DNA of 33,816 bases from an uncultured Bacilli bacterium (GTDB taxonomy: Bacteria > Bacillota_I > Bacilli_A > RF39 > UBA660). Below are positions 26,531 to 33,816 of the stretch, piece after piece (the stretch's first letter is position 1; each line of letters opens with the position of its first letter). The position numbers and the translations under genes were made by a program. A model generated the notes under the pieces. It had not been told where the DNA came from and did not search any database. It worked only from the letters and a program-made list of their open reading frames with translations. The DNA lies in assembly GCA_947629465.1 (NCBI GenBank), contig CANRDZ010000006.1, positions 1 through 33,816 on the forward strand, in the 5' to 3' direction.

Positions 26531-27327
26531 ATAAGTTTAGCATGAATAACAACTCTATTACCAATATAATCATAACAAGTCGATAAAGTTAATATTTTAT
26601 CTTTAATATTAACTTCTGTTTTAAAATCAAATATACTTCTATTTTTTATTGTATTTAAAAAATCTTCATATAATTCATCTGTTTTAAATTTTGTTGTTAT
26701 ATAAAAACTTTCTTGCTCTATTTTATAAACACTAAATATTTGCCAAATAGAATTTTCTTTTTCATTAGATAATTTAATAAGTCTATTATTTTCATTATTA
26801 AACCATTCTTCTTTTAAAGTATTACTTAAAGAAGAAAACATAGTACCATCATTTCTTTTATGACCATATATTATAGTATTTTTTCCATATTCATATGGAT
26901 CATTACGATAATCCATAAAAATCCATCCAGCTCGATTATAAGATTTATCTAAAGAATGTCTTAAATAATATAAATTATCATTTGTCTTTACAACTGGATA
27001 TGATACACTTGTACCTGGTACATATATATAAGAAACTATATCAGGATTTATTTTTTTTATTTCTTCAAAATTAATATTTAAAAAAGGTTCATTTATAAAT
27101 TTATAATAAGAATCATTTTTATCTAATGGTTCATTTATAAGTTCATAAGTTATATCATCAGTTATTATATTATTTTCACTTTTTATAGCATTATCAAATA
27201 ATTTAGTCATTTTTTTAGTATGATAATTGTCATAAAACCAAATAAATATATTATAAAAACTAATAATAAATATTATTATAAAAAAAACTAAAAAAATATT
27301 TTTTAAATTTAAATGTCTTTTTTTCAT
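26515..27327 (-). CDS. Class B-like sortase
   Basis: NTIIYGHKRNDGTMFSSL (His), LTLSTC (Cys), NRVVIHAKL (Arg); N-terminal TM. Confidence 0.85.
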   Translation of the reverse strand: MKKRHLNLKNIFLVFFIIIFIISFYNIFIWFYDNYHTKKMTKLFDNAIKSENNIITDDITYELINEPLDKNDSYYKFINEPFLNINFEEIKKINPDIVSYIYVPGTSVSYPVVKTNDNLYYLRHSLDKSYNRAGWIFMDYRNDPYEYGKNTIIYGHKRNDGTMFSSLSNTLKEEWFNNENNRLIKLSNEKENSIWQIFSVYKIEQESFYITTKFKTDELYEDFLNTIKNRSIFDFKTEVNIKDKILTLSTCYDYIGNRVVIHAKLIKKGI

Positions 27328-27404
27328 ATTATCACGTTATTTATTATGTTAAATTTTAAATAATATATTAATTTTTTTGTTATAATAAATATATGGTGAT
27401 TAAA

Positions 27405-28532
27405 ATGTCAAAAAAAACAATTATATTTCTTTTTATTTTATTAATAGGTTTATTATTTTATTTATCTTTTAATACTTATATATTAGATAAAGAAAATGAT
27501 AATAATAATAGTTATAATACTGATTTATTTAAAGATTATTATAAAAAAGCCGAAGAATTATTAGATACTCTTAATATTGATGAAAAAATAAGTCAATTAT
27601 TATTAATTAGACATCCTCAATTAAATGATGTTGATATTCAAAAAAAATATCAATTTGGGGGTATGGTTTTTTTTGAAAGAGATTTTAAAAATAAAGCTAA
27701 AGATAATGTTATAGAAATGATTGCAAAACTTGAAGAAGTATCAAATATTCCAATGTTAACTGCAATTGATGAAGAAGGGGGAATTGTATCTAGAATAAGT
27801 AGTAATAAAAATTTAACTGATACACCTTTTAAATCTCCTCAAGAGTTATATAAAGAAAATGGTTATCAAGCTATATATGATGATGTTATAAATAAAAGTA
27901 AAATTTTAGAGGAATTAGGATTAAACTTAAATTTAGCCCCAGTTGTTGATGTTTCCACTAATAAAGATGATTATATGTATAAAAGAACTATTGGAATGGA
28001 TACTGAACATACCAGTTTATATGCTAAAACTGTAATAACTGCTAGTCATGAAGGAAATGTTTCTTATACTTTAAAACATTTTCCTGGTTATGGAAATAAT
28101 TTAGATACTCATATTGGTGAATCAATTAGTAATAAATCATATGAAGATATTTTAACTTATGATATTCCACCATTTAAAGAAGGTATTAATAATGGAGCTG
28201 AAGCTATTATGGTAAGTCATAATGTTATTACATCAATCGATAAAGATAATCCTTCAAGTTTATCATTACCTGTTCATAATATTTTATTAAATGATTTAAA
28301 TTTTAAAGGCATTATAATTACTGATGATATTAGTATGAGTGCTTTAAATAATATAGATGATGTTGAAATAAAAGCCATTAAAGCAAATAATGATTTATTA
28401 ATAACTTCTGATCATGAAAAAAGTTTTAATAATATTAAAAAAGCTTATTCTAATGGAATTATAACTGATGAAGAAATAGATAAGCATGTTTTAAAAATAT
28501 TGGCTTGGAAGTATTATAAAAAACTTTTATAA
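27405..28532 (+). CDS. Glycoside hydrolase family 3 (NagZ-like beta-N-acetylhexosaminidase)
   Basis: FGGMVFFERDF, IDEEGGIVSR, LKHFPGYGNNLDTH, IITDDISMSAL; track start 27393, RBS spacing favours the ATG at 27405. Confidence 0.88.
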   Translation: MSKKTIIFLFILLIGLLFYLSFNTYILDKENDNNNSYNTDLFKDYYKKAEELLDTLNIDEKISQLLLIRHPQLNDVDIQKKYQFGGMVFFERDFKNKAKDNVIEMIAKLEEVSNIPMLTAIDEEGGIVSRISSNKNLTDTPFKSPQELYKENGYQAIYDDVINKSKILEELGLNLNLAPVVDVSTNKDDYMYKRTIGMDTEHTSLYAKTVITASHEGNVSYTLKHFPGYGNNLDTHIGESISNKSYEDILTYDIPPFKEGINNGAEAIMVSHNVITSIDKDNPSSLSLPVHNILLNDLNFKGIIITDDISMSALNNIDDVEIKAIKANNDLLITSDHEKSFNNIKKAYSNGIITDEEIDKHVLKILAWKYYKKLL

Positions 28533-28556
28533 CATATACTTTATTAGGTGATGTTT

Positions 28557-29000
28557 TTGAATAATTTTTTAAAAAAATTATTTTATATTTTCTTTCCTCT
28601 TATATGTGGATCTTTAGTTGGTATTATTATAGCAAAATTTATGGATTATGAAACATTAGTAAAACCATTTTTGTCTCCACCAGGTTTTATATTTCCTATT
28701 GTTTGGTCAATTATTTATCTTTTATTAGGAATATCTTATTTTTTAATTCCAAATAAAAAAAATATTAATAAAATATATTATATAAGTCTATTTATAAATC
28801 TTTTATGGAGCATCTTTTTCTTTGTTCTTAAATGGCGATTATTTACTTGTATTTGGACTATATTATTATTAATATCAGTAGTTTATTTATTAATAAATTT
28901 TTATAAAGAAAACAAAGTATCTTTTTATTTAAATATACCCTATCTTTTATGGCTTATCTTTGCAACATATTTAACATTTGGAGTTTATTTATTAAATTAA
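28557..29000 (+). CDS. tspO: TspO/MBR family protein (probable TTG start)
   Basis: FLSPPGFIFPIVWSIIYLLLGISYFL; track ORF 28548..29000. Confidence 0.82.
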   Translation: MNNFLKKLFYIFFPLICGSLVGIIIAKFMDYETLVKPFLSPPGFIFPIVWSIIYLLLGISYFLIPNKKNINKIYYISLFINLLWSIFFFVLKWRLFTCIWTILLLISVVYLLINFYKENKVSFYLNIPYLLWLIFATYLTFGVYLLN

Positions 29001-29025
29001 AAAATCATCTCATCGATGATTTTTT
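29000..29025. terminator. Bidirectional terminator AAAAATCATC-TCATC-GATGATTTTTT
   Basis: 10-bp stem with A and T runs between convergent genes. Confidence 0.85.
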
Positions 29026-29689
29026 ATCTTTGATCATTAAATATAGCTAGTAATCTAATTATTTCTAAAATTGATGTTAAAACTGAAGCTACATAAGTCA
29101 TTGCTGCCGATGTTAAAACTTTTTTAACGCCATCTATTTCATCTTTATCAATTAATTTTAATTTTTCTAATTCTTTTTTAGCTCTACTACTAGCATTAAA
29201 TTCAACAGGTAAGGTAACAATTTGAAATAATAATCCTATACTTATTAAGCCTATACCTAATAAAAATAAATTAAAATATTCTGCAAATAAACCTATTATA
29301 ATTACAATCCAAGCAAAGCTTGAAGTAAAATTAACAACTGGTACTAAAAAACTTCTAATTCTCATAAATGTATAATTATCTTTATCTTGGAGGGCATGGC
29401 CACATTCATGAGCAGCTACAGATGCAGCAGCAACTGTTTCACCATGAAAAATATCTTTTGATAATTTAATTACTTTTCTTGTTGGATCGTAATGATCTGT
29501 TAAATTACCACTTGTTTCAACAACATATATATCATTTAAACCATTAGCTTCTAATATTTTTTTAGCAACTTCAAATCCTGATAATTTTTTGCTATTCTCA
29601 ACTTTTTTATATTTACTATAATTAACACTTATTCCAATTTGTGCTATTATTGGAATTAAGATAATTAATATATATAATAATAAATTCAT
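29024..29689 (-). CDS. YugP-type membrane zinc metallopeptidase
   Basis: AAASVAAHECGHALQD; multiple TMs; STARTs at the cysS stop. Confidence 0.82.
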   Translation of the reverse strand: MNLLLYILIILIPIIAQIGISVNYSKYKKVENSKKLSGFEVAKKILEANGLNDIYVVETSGNLTDHYDPTRKVIKLSKDIFHGETVAAASVAAHECGHALQDKDNYTFMRIRSFLVPVVNFTSSFAWIVIIIGLFAEYFNLFLLGIGLISIGLLFQIVTLPVEFNASSRAKKELEKLKLIDKDEIDGVKKVLTSAAMTYVASVLTSILEIIRLLAIFNDQR

Positions 29690-31074
29690 TATTTCACCTC
29701 AAATTTTGTTCCTTCTCTAGTATCTTTTAATAATATTCCCATATTTTCTAAATCATTTCTAATTTTATCTGCTAAAGCATAATCTTTATTTTCTTTAGCA
29801 ATATTTCTTTCATTAATTTTAGCCAATATATAATTTTCATCAATTTGTAGTTTTTCTTTTTTAGTTAAATCTAAACTTAATACTTGATCAAAATCTTTAA
29901 TTAATTGGTATTTAGTAACATCATTAACTTCTTCTTTTAATAGTTCGTATATTAAACTAATAGCATTAGCAGTATTTAAATCATCACTTAAAGTTTCTAT
30001 AAATTTTTGTTTAAACACTTCAAATGTTTTATTATCAATATCTCCATCAGTATTTAAATTTAAAACTTTATTTTTTAATTTTTTATATGCCGCTTCTGCT
30101 CCATCTAATGAATCATATGAGAAAGTTAATTGCTTACGATAATGACTTTGTAAACACATAAAACGATAACTTAAAGGATCATATCCTTTTTGAATCAAAG
30201 TGCTAACAGTTAAAGTTTCACCTTTACTTTTACTCATCTTACCAGAAGCATCATTTAAATGTTCACCATGAACCCAATATTTACACCATTTATGGTTTAA
30301 ATAACTTTCAGATTGAGCTATTTCATTTGTATGATGAGGAAATATATTATCTACACCACCACAGTGGATATCTAAATATTCACCTAAATATTTTAAACTA
30401 ATTCCTGAACATTCGATATGCCATCCCGGATAACCAACTCCAAAAGGGCTATCCCATTTTAATTCTTGACTATCAAATTTACTTTTAGTAAACCATAAAA
30501 CAAAATCTGCTTTATTTTTTTTATTATTATCTACTGATACTGTTTCTCTTACACCTTCAATTAACTCATCACTACCTTGATTAGTTAAAGCATAATAATT
30601 CTTAAGTTTAGATGTATCAAAATATATATTACCACCAGATGAATAAGCATAGCCATCTTTAAGTAATTTTTCAATTATTTTTATGTATTCTTGAATATTT
30701 TCAGTCGCAGCACTTATAATTTCTGGCTTTTTTATGTTTAAAGATTTTAAATCTTTGAAAAAAGCATCAGTATAATATTTGGCAATTTCTAATACAGTTT
30801 TATGCGCATTTTTGGCACTTTTAACCATTTTATCATCACCAGTATCAGCATCACTTGATAAATGTCCGACATCAGTAATATTCATACATCTTTTAACCTT
30901 ATATCCCATATAATTTAAAGATTTTTCTAAAATATCTTCTGTAATATAAGTTCTTAAATTACCTATATGGGCATAATGATAAACAGTTGGACCACAAGTA
31001 TACATTGTTACATAATCTTTATTCCAAGGAATAAATTGTTCAATTTTTCTTGTTTGTGTATTATATAATTCCAT
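29689..31074 (-). CDS. cysS: Cysteinyl-tRNA synthetase
   Basis: CGPTVYHYAHIGNLRTYI, GWHIECSGIS, GKMSKSKGE. Confidence 0.96.
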   Translation of the reverse strand: MELYNTQTRKIEQFIPWNKDYVTMYTCGPTVYHYAHIGNLRTYITEDILEKSLNYMGYKVKRCMNITDVGHLSSDADTGDDKMVKSAKNAHKTVLEIAKYYTDAFFKDLKSLNIKKPEIISAATENIQEYIKIIEKLLKDGYAYSSGGNIYFDTSKLKNYYALTNQGSDELIEGVRETVSVDNNKKNKADFVLWFTKSKFDSQELKWDSPFGVGYPGWHIECSGISLKYLGEYLDIHCGGVDNIFPHHTNEIAQSESYLNHKWCKYWVHGEHLNDASGKMSKSKGETLTVSTLIQKGYDPLSYRFMCLQSHYRKQLTFSYDSLDGAEAAYKKLKNKVLNLNTDGDIDNKTFEVFKQKFIETLSDDLNTANAISLIYELLKEEVNDVTKYQLIKDFDQVLSLDLTKKEKLQIDENYILAKINERNIAKENKDYALADKIRNDLENMGILLKDTREGTKFEVK

Positions 31075-31086
31075 AAATACCTCTTT

Positions 31087-32508
31087 CTATTTAAGTCTAT
31101 TTAATACATTTTCTCTACCAATTAAATAAATTTCATCTGGAAGTTCTGGTCCATGTTCTACACCACTTATTTTAATTCTTATTGGCATATATAATAATTT
31201 ACCTTTTATTCCTGTCTTTTCCTTTACTATATTAATTACTTCAGCAATATTTTCAATATTCCAATTTTCTAATTTTTCTAATTCATCGTGATAAGTTTTA
31301 ATTACTAAAGGAATATTTTCATCACTTTTTAAAAACTCTTCATTTTCTTTATTGATTGTTATATTGTTTTCAAAGAAAATTTTAACCATCTCATTAATTT
31401 GTTTTCCATATGATAAGTGATCTTTATAAATTAATAATAATTTATTTATCCATTCCTCACTTTTATTACTAATATCATATGTTAAAAATGGTTTTATAAA
31501 TTTTAAATATTCTTCTTCATTTAATTCTTTTATGTATTTTGCATTAAACCATTCTAACTTTTTAATATCATATGTTGATGAAGATTTTCCTATTCTTTTT
31601 GGATCAAATGCTTTAATTAATTCATCCATAGTAAATATTTCTTTATTTTCTACAGGACTCCATCCAAGTAATACTAAATAGTTAACTATTGCTTTTGGTA
31701 AAAATCCTTCATTATATAAATCCATGAAAGATGCATCACCATTACGTTTAGATAATTTATTACCATCACTACCCAAAACCATTGGTACATGAATATAAGT
31801 CGGTTTATCCCAACCAAATGCTTCATATAATAAATTATATTTTGCACTTTGATCTAAATATTCCTTTCCTCTTATAACATGAGTTATATTCATTAAATGA
31901 TCATCAATTACATTAGCAAAATTGTATGTTGGAAAGCCATCACTTTTAAGTAAAATTTGGTCATCTAATATACTGTTATCAATTTTAATTTTTCCATATA
32001 TTACATCTTCAACAATTGTTTCCCCATATTTTGGCATCTTTTGCCTAATAACATAAGGAACTCCATTATCTAAATTTTCTTTAATTTGCTCTTTACTTAA
32101 TCTTGAACATCTTCCATCATATAGAAAAGGTTTTTTCCTTTGATTAGCTTTTTCACGCATTTCTTCTAATTCTTTTTCTGTACAAAAGCAATAATAAGCA
32201 TGGCCTTTTTCAACTAATTCTAAAGCATATTTTTTATAAATATCTAATCTTTCACTTTGAATATAAGGTCCATAATTTCCTGGAGTTTTTGGCCCTTCAT
32301 CTATTTCTATATTACATAATTTTAAAGTATCATAAATAAAGTCAATTGCTCCATCAACTTTTCTTGTTTGATCAGTGTCTTCTATTCGAAGTAAAAAAGC
32401 ACCATTATCATGTTTAGCTACTAAATACTCAAAAATAGCTGTTCTTAAATTACCTATATGCATAAAGCCAGTTGGACTTGGTGCAAATCTTGTTCTTGTT
32501 TTCATCAA
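31087..32508 (-). CDS. gltX: Glutamyl-tRNA synthetase
   Basis: RFAPSPTGFMHIGNLRTAIFEYL, KLSKRNGD. Confidence 0.96.
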   Translation of the reverse strand: MMKTRTRFAPSPTGFMHIGNLRTAIFEYLVAKHDNGAFLLRIEDTDQTRKVDGAIDFIYDTLKLCNIEIDEGPKTPGNYGPYIQSERLDIYKKYALELVEKGHAYYCFCTEKELEEMREKANQRKKPFLYDGRCSRLSKEQIKENLDNGVPYVIRQKMPKYGETIVEDVIYGKIKIDNSILDDQILLKSDGFPTYNFANVIDDHLMNITHVIRGKEYLDQSAKYNLLYEAFGWDKPTYIHVPMVLGSDGNKLSKRNGDASFMDLYNEGFLPKAIVNYLVLLGWSPVENKEIFTMDELIKAFDPKRIGKSSSTYDIKKLEWFNAKYIKELNEEEYLKFIKPFLTYDISNKSEEWINKLLLIYKDHLSYGKQINEMVKIFFENNITINKENEEFLKSDENIPLVIKTYHDELEKLENWNIENIAEVINIVKEKTGIKGKLLYMPIRIKISGVEHGPELPDEIYLIGRENVLNRLK

Positions 32509-32528
32509 AACACTTCCTTATGAACTAT

Positions 32529-32546
32529 ATTTTATCATATTTTATA
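32529..32546 (-). promoter_or_regulatory. Extended -10 promoter element (TATAAAATATGATAAAAT) for gltX-cysS
   Basis: Same core as 11168-11185 and 12274-12289. Confidence 0.5.
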
Positions 32547-32576
32547 AGTATTTTCATTATTAAACACCTAAATATT

Positions 32577-32602
32577 AAAAAAAGAAGAGAAATATTCTCT
32601 TC
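32577..32602 (-). terminator. Terminator GAAGAGAA-ATA-TTCTCTTC plus T-tract
   Basis: 8-bp perfect stem downstream of the surface-protein stop on the minus strand. Confidence 0.8.
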
Positions 32603-32645
32603 CGGGTTTAAGTCTATGAGGTTTTAACGAGTTTTCCTTCTCGGG

Positions 32646-33816
32646 TTAAGCTTGAACGATAAATGGATCATCAATTGTTCCAGCTCCTTTTAATTTTACA
32701 GAATTTAAAAGGTAGAAAACAGGTTTAACCGCCTCAACACCCCAATTGGGGTCATGACCTCGAGAGGAAACTTCATCCGAAGTCGCGATATATGTAGTAG
32801 AAGAATAACGACCTTCAAATGGATCATTATCACTAAAATACGAGCTCGTAGCTAACCAAACATCCGGCAAAGAGAATCCAAATTCAGGAATTTCTTCTAA
32901 TCCATAATTTTGAGGAGACATCCAGCCCTCTGATAGCCAGCCTTCAATAATTGAGCAATCATACCATTCTTCTCCATCATCATAAATTTCCCTTTCACAT
33001 TCGTAATGAACTTGATTTTCAGGTACGGAAAATAGATAATCATGAATGTAAGGCAACCAAATTTTTGCAGAAACTCTGCTCGATCTACAATTAGATGAAG
33101 AGCCAGAACTAGAAGGAACAGGTATACACCACTCGTCTGTCTCAAAATGATAGTAATCATCCGATGATTCGAAAACTTGTGGATCATCATCATTATAATC
33201 ATTACTATCATTCCATAAATGTAGAGATATTTTATTATACCACGTTGTATCACCTTTAGAACTAATATATTGTACTGAACTAGTAGTACTATCAACAAAA
33301 ATATTTGTATTTCCGTACGGACCTCGTTCACTTCCATTTCTGATTCCATTTAATCTTTCAAAAATGGTTGTATCTGAAAATTCCATACCTCCGGCAGTAG
33401 CAAATAAATCTTTTTTAGAATAATCACTCGAATAACTAAAAGAATCCCAATTAAACGTACCATCATCCTCTTCTAAACCAGTATTTTTTATTAATTTTAT
33501 CTCACCATCGTTAGTTATGCCTATTATTCTATACATATAATCACTTGTTAAATCACATTTGGCACCATTTCCAAAACAAATGAAATTATCAACTTGTCCA
33601 GTGCAGCCACCATTAGAAGCATTACAATTTCCTTGATATCGATATAAATCTCCAACCATTTCTTTATTTAGTCCAGCTGGATTTTTGCTTTGAACATATT
33701 GTCCTCCCCTTAAAGATTCAGTACTAACTTTTTTACTTGTTTCTGTATATCTTCCTGATACATCTGTTACTCTTCCTGTTATAGTGTATTCTGTATCTTC
33801 TTCTAATCCACTATCG
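32646..33816 (-). CDS. C-terminal part of a large surface protein, 5' end outside the window
   Basis: Frame stays open to the window edge: ...DSGLEEDTEYTITGRVTDVSGRYTETSKKVSTESLRGGQYVQSKNPAGLNKEMVGDLYRYQG..., so the Met at 33659 is not the real start. Confidence 0.8.
   Translation of the reverse strand, partial: DSGLEEDTEYTITGRVTDVSGRYTETSKKVSTESLRGGQYVQSKNPAGLNKEMVGDLYRYQGNCNASNGGCTGQVDNFICFGNGAKCDLTSDYMYRIIGITNDGEIKLIKNTGLEEDDGTFNWDSFSYSSDYSKKDLFATAGGMEFSDTTIFERLNGIRNGSERGPYGNTNIFVDSTTSSVQYISSKGDTTWYNKISLHLWNDSNDYNDDDPQVFESSDDYYHFETDEWCIPVPSSSGSSSNCRSSRVSAKIWLPYIHDYLFSVPENQVHYECEREIYDDGEEWYDCSIIEGWLSEGWMSPQNYGLEEIPEFGFSLPDVWLATSSYFSDNDPFEGRYSSTTYIATSDEVSSRGHDPNWGVEAVKPVFYLLNSVKLKGAGTIDDPFIVQA

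Noticed and set aside
31074-32580. T-box leader upstream of gltX-cysS
   Set aside because: Only ~65 nt between the gltX start and the neighbouring terminator, with no specifier or antiterminator-like structure
32897-33349. Minus-strand 150-aa ORF nested in 32646..33816
   Set aside because: Alternative frame of a well-supported surface protein; composition not protein-like
1-33816. CRISPR array, tRNA or rRNA genes
   Set aside because: No regular spaced direct repeats; no cloverleaf/CCA or rRNA-like GC-rich blocks noticed by eye
1-33816. Mollicute UGA-Trp recoding
   Set aside because: ORFs end sensibly at TGA and Trp is encoded by TGG in the conserved genes inspected

Overview
AT-rich, low-GC Gram-positive (Bacillota/Mollicutes-like) window. 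About 24 kb at the left is almost entirely minus-strand; a plus-strand block follows at about 24.2-29.0 kb. Main contents: (1) a structured, terminator-ended small RNA or leader candidate at the left edge; (2) a cluster of small unknown proteins and a collagen-like GXY-repeat protein; (3) an NHEJ cassette (HNH-like protein, Ku, ATP-dependent LigD-type ligase) behind a perfect-consensus sigma-A promoter; (4) a ~17 kb minus-strand locus (about 24.1 to 7.2 kb) joining a Tad/Flp-type pilus machine (CpaB-like, CpaF/TadA-VirB11 ATPase, TadB, TadC, TadZ-like, small Cys-rich pilins, TadE-like pseudopilins) to a type IV secretion-like module (three T4SS-pilin/VirB2-like paralogs, two with N-terminal ectodomains; a PrgI-like protein; a VirB4-like ATPase split into two ORFs), plus a 1297-aa Cys-rich secreted protein with a thioester-domain-like N-terminus. 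No relaxase, coupling ATPase, integrase, VirB6-type channel or prepilin peptidase is visible in the window. (5) CPBP protease, degenerate metallophosphoesterase, a beta-helix protein with a possible NPNTSD sorting signal next to a class B-like sortase, GH3, TspO, a YugP-type zinc protease, cysS, gltX, and the 3' part of a large surface protein running off the right edge. All family names are from motif reading by eye; no searches were run.
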